Made by a program: the position numbers and the translations under genes. DNA of 64,000 nucleotides. Source: JABDGM01 sp046349975. Lineage in GTDB: Bacteria; Planctomycetota; Planctomycetia; Pirellulales; Lacipirellulaceae. Shown here one piece after another: positions 33,433 to 40,840 of this stretch (positions within the stretch are counted from its first letter, which is position 1; each line of letters begins with the position of its first letter). The stretch is taken from the NCBI GenBank assembly GCA_046349975.1, contig JAXMBH010000007.1, positions 124,001 through 188,000 of the forward strand, read 5' to 3'. The notes below the pieces were generated by a model that was not told where the DNA came from, did not search any database, and saw nothing but the letters and a program-made list of their open reading frames with translations.

Positions 33433-34965
33433 CTACGATTCGCAGAATTTGAGAACTGGCTGCCGGGCAGCGCGGACGTCGTCGGGGCGGCTAATGGGCG
33501 TGGTGTGCGGCGCTTCGTGCAGCAGTTCGGGGTCCTCGCCGATGACGTGGAACAGCGTTTCGGCGAAAGCATCCAGCGTTTCCTTGCTCTCGGTTTCGGT
33601 GGGCTCGATCATGATCGCTTCCTTGACTGAAAGCGGAAAGTATACGGTGGGCGCGTGGAAGCCGAAGTCGAGCAGACGCTTGGCGATGTCCATCGCGGCG
33701 ACGCCCTTTTCCCCCTTGAGCTTCGACGCCGAAGCAACGAACTCGTGCATGCAGCGGTCGCCCTGGGGCACGGGCAAAAAGTGCTTCACTCGGCTGAGCA
33801 AGTAGTTGGCATTCAGCACGGCATTCTCGCTCACGCGCTTGAGCCCGTCGGGGCCATGCGTACGAATGTAGCAGTATGCGCGGACCAGGACGCCGACGTT
33901 GCCAAAAAAGGCACGGACGCGGCCGATGGATTTCGGCAGGTTGTAGTCGAGGGCGTAAGAGTCGAGAGCTGAGAGTCTAGAGTCAAGAGCCGGAGAAGAC
34001 GACGAGCCCGACTTCTGGCTCTTGACTCTTGTCTCTTGACTCTTGACCTTCACGACCACCGGCGTGGGCAGATAAGGTGCGAGCTTCTCTCGCACGCAGA
34101 TCGGCCCCGCTCCTGGTCCGCCGCCGCCATGGGGACCGCTGAAGGTCTTGTGCGGGTTGTAGTGTTGCATGTCGGCGCCGAAGTCGCCCGGTCGGGCAAT
34201 GCCGAGGATGGCGTTCATGTTTGCACCGTCGAGATACACGAGTCCGCCGCGGGCATGCACGGCGTCGGCGATCTCGCGCATGTTGGGCTCAAAGATGCCA
34301 ACGGTGTTGGGGTTCGTGATCATGAACACGGCGATCTGGTCGTCGAGCTGGCGCGCGAGGTCGTCCATATCAAGCGCGCCGCTGGGGAGCGTTTTCACGG
34401 TGACCGTGGTGAAGCCGGCCATCGAGGCGCTCGCCGGGTTGGTGCCGTGGGCGCTATCGGGCACGAGGACTTTGGTGCGCTTCTCACCACGATCGCGGAA
34501 GTAGGCGGCGGCGACCCAGAGCGCGGTAAGCTCGCCGTGGGCGCCGGCGGCCGGTTGCAGCGAGCAGGCGTCGAGGCCGGAGATTTCCTTGAGGTACTCC
34601 TGCATCTCGTAGAGCACCTGCAGCATGCCCTGCAGCGTCGACTCCGGCTGGTACGGGTGCACATCGGCGAAGCCCGGCATGCGGGCCACGCGTTCGTTCC
34701 GCTTCGGGTTGTACTTCATCGTGCATGAACCGAGCGGGTAGAAGTGTGTATCGACGCTCATGTTGAGCTGCGAGAGGTTCGCGAAGTGGCGAACAACCTG
34801 CGGCTCGCTAAGTTCGGGCAGCGCGGGCGGCGCGGCCGCGAGCATGTTCGCCGGCAGCAGGTCCTTTGCAGGCCGTTCAGGCACGTCGCAAGCGGGCAAC
34901 CGGTGCGCGCGGCGGCCGGTTTCGGAGAGTTCGAACAGGAGTTTGGTGTCGCGGGTGTTACGCAT
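33433..34965 (-). CDS. gcvPB: glycine dehydrogenase (decarboxylating) subunit 2
   Basis: PLP-dependent half of the P-protein, which decarboxylates glycine and hands the aminomethyl group to GcvH. ATG 34965 gives 510 residues. Family signs are HFYPLGSCTMKYNPKRNE, PDSAHGTNPASASMAGF, LDGANMNAILGIARPG and the PLP lysine in MQHYNPHKTFSGPHGGGGPG (about residue 271). Between TPVVVK and LDYNLPKSIGRVRAFFGN about 32 residues are inserted (VKSQETR, VKSQK, then LDSRLSA, LDSYA); at DNA level this is a 7-nt inverted repeat element (33957-34050). The frame stays open. The normal family has only a few residues in this position. The gene follows gcvPA; the upstream gap holds another repeat element. Confidence 0.95.
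   Translation of the reverse strand: MRNTRDTKLLFELSETGRRAHRLPACDVPERPAKDLLPANMLAAAPPALPELSEPQVVRHFANLSQLNMSVDTHFYPLGSCTMKYNPKRNERVARMPGFADVHPYQPESTLQGMLQVLYEMQEYLKEISGLDACSLQPAAGAHGELTALWVAAAYFRDRGEKRTKVLVPDSAHGTNPASASMAGFTTVTVKTLPSGALDMDDLARQLDDQIAVFMITNPNTVGIFEPNMREIADAVHARGGLVYLDGANMNAILGIARPGDFGADMQHYNPHKTFSGPHGGGGPGAGPICVREKLAPYLPTPVVVKVKSQETRVKSQKSGSSSSPALDSRLSALDSYALDYNLPKSIGRVRAFFGNVGVLVRAYCYIRTHGPDGLKRVSENAVLNANYLLSRVKHFLPVPQGDRCMHEFVASASKLKGEKGVAAMDIAKRLLDFGFHAPTVYFPLSVKEAIMIEPTETESKETLDAFAETLFHVIGEDPELLHEAPHTTPISRPDDVRAARQPVLKFCES
33957..34050. repeat. junction-type element 3 inserted in frame inside gcvPB
   Basis: On the gcvPB coding strand a purine-rich arm of 7-nt units (GTCAAGA, GTCAAGA, GACAAGA, GTCAAGA) comes first. 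A complementary arm follows after about 20 bases (TCTTGAC, TCTAGAC, TCTCAGC, TCTCGAC, TCTTAC). The arms match over about 35 bases with few mismatches. The orientation is the same as in the intergenic elements. Reading a 7-nt unit in triplets gives peptide repeats of seven residues. Confidence 0.85.
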
Positions 34966-34991
34966 CGTACTTTCAATTAACAACTAATCAT

Positions 34992-35222
34992 TTAACCACG
35001 GAGGCTCGGAGGACACGGAGAAGAACTGGAAAATGCGAATTGCAGAACTGTTGAGCCAGGGAAAATGTCACCACGACGACACGACGGGCACAACGAAGAA
35101 CATTTAAATTTAAGTCGTCGTGCTCGTTGTGGCGTTGTGGTTAGTTTATTCCGACTTTGCATCAGTAGTTTCCAGACTTACACGGTCTTCTTCCTCCGTG
35201 CTCTTCGTGTCTCCGTGGTTAA
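34992..35222. repeat. junction element 4: nested 9-nt repeat arms between gcvPA and gcvPB
   Basis: The outer arms start TTAACCACG at 34992 (units CCACGGAGG, CTCGGAGGA, CACGGAGAA) and end in CTCCGTGGTTAA at the gcvPA stop (units TCCTCCGTG, CTCTTCGTG, TCTCCGTGG). An inner pair of arms at about 35066-35145 is made from CCACGACGA, CACGACGGG, CACAACGAA and from GTCGTCGTG, CTCGTTGTG, GCGTTGTGG. Both pairs have the purine arm on the upstream side of the transcript. The inner 27 bases contain an AT-rich loop (ATTTAAATTTAAG). Confidence 0.8.
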
Positions 35223-36563
35223 TCATTTGCTAAGCGCCATGGCAAGGGCGTCAATTTCTTGTTTGGTTCGTTTCTCGGTTACGGCCACGAGCACGCAGTC
35301 TTTCAATTCCGGGTACCACTGGCCGAGCGGCACACCAGCGAGGAAGCCGGCGGCGAGGGCATTTTCGAGTAGCTCGTCGACGCGATTTTGTTTGTCGCGG
35401 AGGACGAATTCCTTGAGTGTTGAAGCAGCAAACGCCAGTTCAAACCGGCTGTTCTTGCAGATATGCTCCGCGCAATAGCGGGATTTTTGCAGGCAGAGAT
35501 TGGCAGTTTCCTTGAGGCCCTGGGGACCTAAGAGCGACAGGTAAATCGTCGCGCGGAGGGCGAACAGTCCTTGGTTCGTGCAGACGTTGCTCGTCGCCTT
35601 CTCGCGGCGGATGTGTTGCTCGCGAGTTTGCAGCGTAAGGGCGAAGCAGCGGCGGCCGCGGCGGTCGACCGTTTCGCCGGCGATGCGGCCCGGCATGCGG
35701 CGGATGAGCTTTTCGCGGCAGGCCATGATGCCGAGGTATGGGCCACCAAATTGCATCGGCGTGCCAAGCGTATGGCCTTCGGCGACGGCGATGTCCGCGC
35801 CCCAATCGCCGGGACGTTTCAACAGACCGAGGCTGATCGGGTCGAACGCGGCGACGACCAGTGCGCCCGCGTCGTGGGCGATCGTGGCGAGCGAGCCGGC
35901 ATCTTCGATGCAGCCGAAAAAGTTGGGTTGTTGGACGACAATGCAAGCGGTCTGGTCATCGACGGCTTTCGCCAAATCTTCGGGCCGCACGACGCCGGTC
36001 GGCGCGCCGACCGTGACGACTTCGACGCCGAGGTCTTTGAGATACGTGGCGATCGTTTGGCGATACTCGGGATGCACGCTCGCAGCGACGACGACTTTGC
36101 CGTAGCGACCCGTGCTGCTCACGGCCATGAGCACTCCCTCGGCCGACGCGCTGCCGCCGTCGTAGAGGCTGGCGTTGGAAACGTCGAGACCGGTCAGCCG
36201 TGTGATCAGCGTTTGATACTCGAACACGACCTGCAAGTTGCCCTGGCTGACCTCGGCCTGGTACGGCGTGTACGAGGTGTAGAATTCGCCACGGCCAGCA
36301 AGCTCATCGACGGCGGCCGGCACAAAATGGTCGTAACTGCCGCCGCCGAGGAAGCAAACCTTCGAGCCGGCGTGTTCATTCCGGCCGGCGAGCGCGGCCA
36401 TGTGCTGCGTGAGTTCGAGTTCGCTCATCGCCGGCGGCAGGTTGAGCTCGCGCTTGAGACGCAGTTCGGCCGGGATCATCGCGAAGAGTTCATCGAGCGA
36501 TGATGCGCCGATCGCGGCGAGCATGGCGGATTGATCTTCGGGAGTGTTGTAGAGGTAGGGCAT
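35223..36563 (-). CDS. gcvPA: glycine dehydrogenase (decarboxylating) subunit 1
   Basis: Second half of the two-subunit P-protein of the glycine cleavage system. The 446-residue product has MPYLYNTPEDQSAMLAAIGA with the family start, MAALAGRNEHAGSKVCFLGG, then SYDHFVPAAVDELAGRGEFY, ASLYDGGSASAEGVLMA, and CREKLIRRMPGRIAGET with GRRCFALTLQTREQHIRREK near 290-330, all typical. Its length is normal for subunit 1 (about 440-450). It follows gcvH on the minus strand with a repeat-built gap (36564-36697), and its own stop runs into the repeat arm before gcvPB. No SD is visible before the ATG at 36563; the region upstream carries a pyrimidine-rich arm about 33 bases before the start. Confidence 0.95.
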   Translation of the reverse strand: MPYLYNTPEDQSAMLAAIGASSLDELFAMIPAELRLKRELNLPPAMSELELTQHMAALAGRNEHAGSKVCFLGGGSYDHFVPAAVDELAGRGEFYTSYTPYQAEVSQGNLQVVFEYQTLITRLTGLDVSNASLYDGGSASAEGVLMAVSSTGRYGKVVVAASVHPEYRQTIATYLKDLGVEVVTVGAPTGVVRPEDLAKAVDDQTACIVVQQPNFFGCIEDAGSLATIAHDAGALVVAAFDPISLGLLKRPGDWGADIAVAEGHTLGTPMQFGGPYLGIMACREKLIRRMPGRIAGETVDRRGRRCFALTLQTREQHIRREKATSNVCTNQGLFALRATIYLSLLGPQGLKETANLCLQKSRYCAEHICKNSRFELAFAASTLKEFVLRDKQNRVDELLENALAAGFLAGVPLGQWYPELKDCVLVAVTEKRTKQEIDALAMALSK

Positions 36564-36595
36564 CGGTGGTGTGGTGAGTCAGTCGGAATGGAACG

Positions 36596-36692
36596 AAGAA
36601 GGGGAGAGTGGGAGATAGGGAGAGTGGGAGAATGTCTGGGTAATGTTACTTAGCAATCTCCCGCTCTCCCCCTCTCCATGTCTCCCCTTTTC
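36596..36692. repeat. junction element 5: 8-nt repeat inverted arms between gcvH and gcvPA
   Basis: The gcvH stop is followed on the coding strand after 8 bases by an arm of AAGGGGAG, ACATGGAG, AGGGGGAG, AGCGGGAG (36655-36692). The other arm (36597-36632) reads TTCTCCCA, CTCTCCCT, ATCTCCCA, CTCTCCCC on the coding strand. The two match over about 36 bases with only a few mismatches around a loop of about 22 bases. The pyrimidine arm is nearer the gcvPA start. Confidence 0.85.
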
Positions 36693-36697
36693 GCTCG

Positions 36698-37096
36698 TTA
36701 GTGCGCTTCATCGGCGACCTGCTTCTGGTACGCCGCGTAGTCCATGAGGTTTTTGAGGCCGGCTTCGTCGGCGATTTTGATGCGGGCGATCCAGCCTTCA
36801 CCGTACGGGTCGTCGCTCAGAAGCTCGAGGTTGTCGCCGAGCTTCGCGTTGGCGGCGATGACTTCGCCGGCGACAGGAGCGTAGACGTCGCTCACGGCCT
36901 TCACCGATTCGACTTCGCAGAACGATTCTTCGGCTTTCACCTGCCGGCCCACTTTGGGTAGCTCGATGAAGACAAGGTCGGTGAGCGCCTCGACCGCGAA
37001 GGCGGTGAGTCCGATCGTGGCGATCTTGTTGCCGCCATCGTTCGAGACGGCGACCCATTCGTGCGTTTTGGCGAAGAGCAAGCTTTCGGGGGTCAT
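36698..37096 (-). CDS. gcvH: glycine cleavage system H protein (lipoyl carrier)
   Basis: Carries the lipoyl arm between P, T and L proteins. The 132-residue length is normal. The lipoylation site is Lys66 in FCEVESVKAVSDVYAPVAGE, preceded by IGLTAFAVEALTDLVFIELP and followed by GEVIAANAKLGDNLELLSDD, with GEGWIARIKIAD near the end. A real SD (GAAGGATCCACT before ATG) sits just inside the end of a repeat-built gap. It lies directly downstream of gcvT and upstream of gcvPA on the minus strand; the lipoate-ligase homologue at the end of the operon may modify it. Dihydrolipoyl dehydrogenase (L protein) is not encoded in the window. Confidence 0.97.
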   Translation of the reverse strand: MTPESLLFAKTHEWVAVSNDGGNKIATIGLTAFAVEALTDLVFIELPKVGRQVKAEESFCEVESVKAVSDVYAPVAGEVIAANAKLGDNLELLSDDPYGEGWIARIKIADEAGLKNLMDYAAYQKQVADEAH

Positions 37097-37117
37097 AGTG
37101 GATCCTTCGGTTTTGAT

Positions 37118-37280
37118 TTACCACGAAGACACGAAGGACACGAAGAACAAGAACGAAGGCAAAATGAAAAATGAAAAACGCACAATGCAAAATGCTTATG
37201 ATCTCACTTTGCATTTTTCATTTAGAGGTTTGCATTTTGTATTTTTGCTTTCCTTCGTGTTCTTCGTGTCTTTGTGGTTA
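37118..37280. repeat. junction element 6: double nested inverted repeat between gcvT and gcvH
   Basis: The outer arms have 9-nt units (CCACGAAGA, CACGAAGGA, CACGAAGAA on the left; CCTTCGTGT, TCTTCGTGT, CTTTGTGGT on the right), starting just before the gcvH SD and ending at the gcvT stop, which is part of the arm (TTAACCAC). The inner arms have 7-nt units: AAAATGA, AAAATGA, AAAACGC, ACAATGC, AAAATGC versus TTTGCAT, TTTTCAT, TTAGAGG, TTTGCAT, TTTGTAT. Outer arms resemble those of the element before gcvPB. Confidence 0.85.
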
Positions 37281-38426
37281 ACTCTTCTGTCGTTGATAGA
37301 ACGGTAACGGCACGACGGTCGCGGGGTGTTTGGTGCCGCGGAGGTCGACTTCTAGTTGCGTGCCGATGGCTTGGGCGGTCGGTTGAACGTACGCCATGGC
37401 GATGGGTTTTTGCAGCGTTGGCGAGAAGGTGCCGCTGGTGACTTCGCCGATGATTGCGCCATTTTGCAGCACCGGGCAGCCTTGGCGGGGGACGCGCCGG
37501 CCGTCGAGCGTGAGGCCGATGCGAACGGGCTGCGACTTGTCGGCGGCGAACTTCTTGAGTGTTTCGCTGCCGATGAACTCGCGGTCTTTGAGATTCACGG
37601 CGAAGTTGAGGCCGGCTTGGATGGGGTTAATCGCTTCGCTGAGCTCATGGCCATAGAGCGGCATCGCGGCTTCCAGGCGGAGCGTGTCGCGGGCTCCCAG
37701 ACCAACCGCTGCGCCGCCAACTTTGTGAGCTGCTGCGATAACCTGCTCCCAAACTTCGCCGGCATCTTCGTTCTCGCAAATGATCTCAAAACCATCTTCG
37801 CCCGTGTAGCCGGTGCGACTTAACAGATTTCCAATTGGGCAGGGCCGCACGTAGCGATAGTAGCGAATTGCACTCAGGTCGATCGGCGGAAAATCACTAT
37901 TGGAGTTCACCAGGGGAGTCAGGACTTCGATCGCTTTGGGTCCTTGGACCGCGATCATGGCTGTTTTAGATGTGTCATCACCCAGCCAAACGGTGCGTTC
38001 CTTTGGGCTCGTATTTGCTTCCGGCAACTTGCTATTGAGCCAGTCGACAATTTTCTCTCGGTTGCTGGCATTAACGACCATTGAATATGGTGGCGTGTGG
38101 TTTGGCGTGCCGCTGTAAACCAGCACGTCGTCGAGAATCCCACCCACGTCGTTGCACACAAGTGCATATCGGATCTCATCCGGCTTTAGGTCGCTCACGC
38201 GGCGGGTGACAATCGAATCAAGAAACTTCGGCACGTCGTTGCCGAAGAATTGCAGCCGGCCCATGTGGCTGATATCGAAGACGCCGACGGCGTTTCGCGT
38301 CGCATTGTGCTCGTCGGCGATGGACGCGTATTGCACCGGCATGCTCCAGCCGGCGAAGTCGACCATGCGGCCGCCGTGAGCGACGTGCCAATCGTAGAGC
38401 GGGGTGCGGAGTAGTTCGGTCGTCAT
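37278..38426 (-). CDS. gcvT: aminomethyltransferase (glycine cleavage T protein)
   Basis: Transfers the methylene group from GcvH-bound aminomethyl lipoate to tetrahydrofolate. ATG 38426 (MTTELLRTPLYDWHVAHGGR) gives 382 residues, in line with the family; the frame is open for 108 codons further upstream, but that part has no resemblance. Conserved stretches are MVDFAGWSMPVQYASIADEH, AVGVFDISHMGRLQF, ALVCNDVGGILDDVLVY (folate-binding Asp near 100-110), LLSRTGYTGEDGFEIICE and PVRIGLTLDGRRVPRQG near the C-terminus. It is the first gene of the gcv operon, so a promoter should lie in 38427-38782. I see no glycine riboswitch there: none of its AGGCAAAAGG-type core is present on either strand. Confidence 0.95.
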   Translation of the reverse strand: MTTELLRTPLYDWHVAHGGRMVDFAGWSMPVQYASIADEHNATRNAVGVFDISHMGRLQFFGNDVPKFLDSIVTRRVSDLKPDEIRYALVCNDVGGILDDVLVYSGTPNHTPPYSMVVNASNREKIVDWLNSKLPEANTSPKERTVWLGDDTSKTAMIAVQGPKAIEVLTPLVNSNSDFPPIDLSAIRYYRYVRPCPIGNLLSRTGYTGEDGFEIICENEDAGEVWEQVIAAAHKVGGAAVGLGARDTLRLEAAMPLYGHELSEAINPIQAGLNFAVNLKDREFIGSETLKKFAADKSQPVRIGLTLDGRRVPRQGCPVLQNGAIIGEVTSGTFSPTLQKPIAMAYVQPTAQAIGTQLEVDLRGTKHPATVVPLPFYQRQKS

Positions 38427-38548
38427 CGGCGGTCGCTCGACGTCGGCAGTGTTCGCACGAGGCCGCCGGGCACGGCTCGCGGAGGGTGAGTTGTCAAAGG
38501 GCCAACGCATTTTAGTGGTTGTGCGGCGGGCTGTCAGGGGGCGGCAGT

Positions 38549-38668
38549 GTAGTAGGCACGCTCCGCGTGCCGTAACCGAAGCATCGCAGAAAAGTACTAG
38601 CCGAAATCGGCCGCCACGTGACAGCTTTCCGTGGCAGCGCCGGCGACGGCACGCGTGCCTGCTACATT
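38549..38668. repeat. inverted pair of REP-like units (GTAGGCACGC family)
   Basis: GTAGTAGGCACGCTCCGCGT then GCCGT at 38549-38573 faces ACGGCACGCGTGCCTGCTAC at about 38646-38665, so two copies stand head to head with about 70 bases between. Each copy alone makes a short hairpin (GGCACG/CGTGCC). It fills the centre of the 356-base divergent gap 38427-38782 between gcvT and the PQQ-propeller gene. No gene is seen in that gap. Confidence 0.7.
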
Positions 38669-38782
38669 GGGCGGTGGGTGGTGTGAATTCTGGTATTTTC
38701 GCAGGCGAGGTGAGATACTTAAAACGCTGTCGTGCGTTCCGTTCGTCCATTGTGGAATCAACCCGAATCGTCGGAGTTCGCC

Positions 38783-40063
38783 ATGCGTCGATTGACTGTT
38801 CTCGCGTTCGCGTTTTTCATTCTCGCGACCTATTCCATCGTGTTGGCCGACAACTGGCCGCAGTGGCGTGGGCCACAGGGGAATGGTGTTGCGGCTGCAG
38901 GCGCGTATCCCATCAAGTTTGCGAGTGACGAGAACGTGGCGTGGAAGGCTGCCATGCCCGGGCGCGGGTCGTCGACGCCGGCAGTGTGGGGCAAGCGAAT
39001 ATTTGTGACGTGCGGCATCGACGGCCAAGACGGGCTGCTGTGCTTCGACACGAACGGCAAGGAGCTGTGGCGGAAGCTGTTGGGACCCGAGCGCGAGGCC
39101 AAGCATCGCAACGCGACCGGGGCGAATCCGTCGCCGGTGACCGACGGCAAACTCGTCGTGGTCTACTTCAAAAGCGGCACGCTGGCGTGTTTCGATTTCG
39201 ACGGCAATGAGAAGTGGAACACGAACCTGCAGGAGCGGTTTGGCAAAGACACGTTGTGGTGGGATTTGGGTACGTCGCCGGTGCTTTCGGGCGGGCGGGT
39301 GATCGTGGCGGTGGTGCAGGCGGGTGAGTCGTATCTGGCGGCGTTCGAATTGGGCGACGGCAAGCTCGCGTGGCGAACGCCGCGGCAGTATGAGTGTCCG
39401 CCGGAATGCGATCAAACGTATTCGACGCCGCAGGTGGCAAAGCTTGGCGGTCGCGATGTGATCGTGACGTGGGGCGCCGATCATCTCACCGGGCACGATG
39501 CGGCGACAGGCAAGCTCCTGTGGGAGTGCGGCGGTTTCAATCCGGATAAGGCCACGCATTGGCGGACGATTGCTTCGCCGACAGTAGGCGACGGGATGGC
39601 GATCGTGCCGTACGGCCGCGGTTCGTACTTGGTGGGCGTGCGGATGGAGGGTGAAGGCGACATTACAGAGAAGGCGCGTTTGTGGGCGAAGGACGGCAAG
39701 GGGCAGGCTGCCGATGTGCCGTCGCCGGTGGTTGCCGACGGGAAGGCGTACGTGCTCAATGACGCCGGGCAGATCAATTGCTTTGATCTGCAGACGGGCG
39801 AGGAGCAGTGGAAGGCCGAGTTGCCGAAGAATCGTAATCGATACTATTCGTCGCCAGTTTTGGCCGGCGACAAATTGTACTGCGTGCGCGAGGATGGGGT
39901 GGCGTTCGTCGGCCAGGTGAGCGATACCGGGTTCAAGCAACTTGCCGAGAATGACATGGGCGAGCGGATCCTGGCGACGCCGGTGCTTGTCGACGGCGGG
40001 CTGCTGCTGCGCGGTGAGGACCATTTGTTCCGGATCGCGGCGGCAGGGGCGGCGGAGAAGTAG
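38783..40063 (+). CDS. secreted PQQ-type beta-propeller protein
   Basis: From ATG 38783 the product has 426 residues with a signal peptide (LTVLAFAFFILATYSIVLA, cleaved near residue 22). The mature part begins DNWPQWRGPQGNGVAAAGAY, a start shared by many secreted planctomycete proteins that have PQQ-like (pyrrolo-quinoline-quinone enzyme type) propeller blades. Blades are marked by repeats such as DGLLCFDTNGKELWRK, TLACFDFDGNEKWNTN, SYLAAFELGDGKLAWRT and NCFDLQTGEEQWKAE. I see no PQQ ligand set, so it is probably a binding or scaffold protein and not an enzyme. A further in-frame start at 38732 would add 17 residues before the signal peptide and is less likely. Confidence 0.85.
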   Translation: MRRLTVLAFAFFILATYSIVLADNWPQWRGPQGNGVAAAGAYPIKFASDENVAWKAAMPGRGSSTPAVWGKRIFVTCGIDGQDGLLCFDTNGKELWRKLLGPEREAKHRNATGANPSPVTDGKLVVVYFKSGTLACFDFDGNEKWNTNLQERFGKDTLWWDLGTSPVLSGGRVIVAVVQAGESYLAAFELGDGKLAWRTPRQYECPPECDQTYSTPQVAKLGGRDVIVTWGADHLTGHDAATGKLLWECGGFNPDKATHWRTIASPTVGDGMAIVPYGRGSYLVGVRMEGEGDITEKARLWAKDGKGQAADVPSPVVADGKAYVLNDAGQINCFDLQTGEEQWKAELPKNRNRYYSSPVLAGDKLYCVREDGVAFVGQVSDTGFKQLAENDMGERILATPVLVDGGLLLRGEDHLFRIAAAGAAEK

Positions 40064-40113
40064 TTCGAATAGCGGTTGGATTGCTCCTGAACGGCTAAGC
40101 ACAGCTGCAAAAA

Positions 40114-40173
40114 ACCGGGGGCTAGCGCCCCGCGGCTGATCTGATCAGCCGGAACGCGCTAGCGTCCCGTTCG
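40114..40173. repeat. REP-like element, GGGGCTAGCGCCCC family
   Basis: CCGGGGGCTAGCGCCCCGCG (about 40115-40134) is followed by GCTGATCTGATCAGC (palindrome) and CGGAACGCGCTAGCGTCCCG (about 40150-40169). The two GCTAGCG-type palindromes flank a central palindrome, so the element has a three-hairpin layout. Related copies are at 24031-24086 and 56931-56967. It lies 50 bases after the PQQ-propeller gene. Confidence 0.75.
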
Positions 40174-40211
40174 TCTTGTGGCTTTTGAAATGTTCTTAAG
40201 GAATTGAAGCA

Positions 40212-40742
40212 ATGTCGGGCGGTTCTGCAATTTCGACGATCTCTGATTTGGTGTTTTGCGACATGGAGCGCGAGTTTGCCGCGACGCGGCGGGTGCTCGA
40301 GCGGGTGCCGGACGAGCACTTGCAGTGGAAGCCGCATGAGCGGTCGATGACGCTCGAAAAGATGGCCGGGCACGTGGCGACGATGCCGATTTGGTGTGCG
40401 CTCGCGCTGGAGCAGGACGTGCTCGATTTCGCGTCGCCGCCGAGCATGCCGCGGGAGTTCAGGAGCCGCGACGCGCTCGTCGCGGTGTTCGATGAGTATG
40501 CGGCGAAGACGCTCGCGGCGCTCCAGCGGACCGACGATGCGGCAATGCTCAAGACTTGGCAGTTGCGGAACGGCGAGCAGGTGATGTTCAGCGAAGTGCG
40601 GGGCAAAGTTCTGCGAGTGTGGAGTGTGAATCATATGATTCACCATCGTGGGCAGTTGTGTTTGTATTTGCGACTGCTCGGCGTGCCGGTGCCACGGGTG
40701 TACTTTAATTCGGCGGATGAACCGGAGATGAAGTTTGATTGA
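40212..40742 (+). CDS. DinB family protein
   Basis: The 176-residue protein follows the DinB pattern: LVFCDMEREFAATRRVLERV as helix 1, WKPHERSMTLEKMAGHVATM with the first His ligand near residue 60, and WSVNHMIHHRGQLCLYLRLL with the second and third His near residues 143-147. The His-x-x-x-His-type motif and the four-helix bundle layout point to a metal-binding member, perhaps a thiol transferase, but the substrate is unknown. It stands alone after a REP-like element. A related but diverged gene is at 22225-22734. Confidence 0.9.
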   Translation: MSGGSAISTISDLVFCDMEREFAATRRVLERVPDEHLQWKPHERSMTLEKMAGHVATMPIWCALALEQDVLDFASPPSMPREFRSRDALVAVFDEYAAKTLAALQRTDDAAMLKTWQLRNGEQVMFSEVRGKVLRVWSVNHMIHHRGQLCLYLRLLGVPVPRVYFNSADEPEMKFD

Positions 40743-40840
40743 ATGGCGACACGGCAAGTCGGCCGCTTTGCAGCTACAATTGGTTTACGACAATGTTCGA
40801 GTATCAGCCACGATGGTGATGTAAGGAGCGAGAGGACACA

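Noticed and set aside
38427..38782. Glycine riboswitch upstream of gcvT
   Set aside because: The AGGCAAAAGG-type core and its paired helix are not found on either strand.
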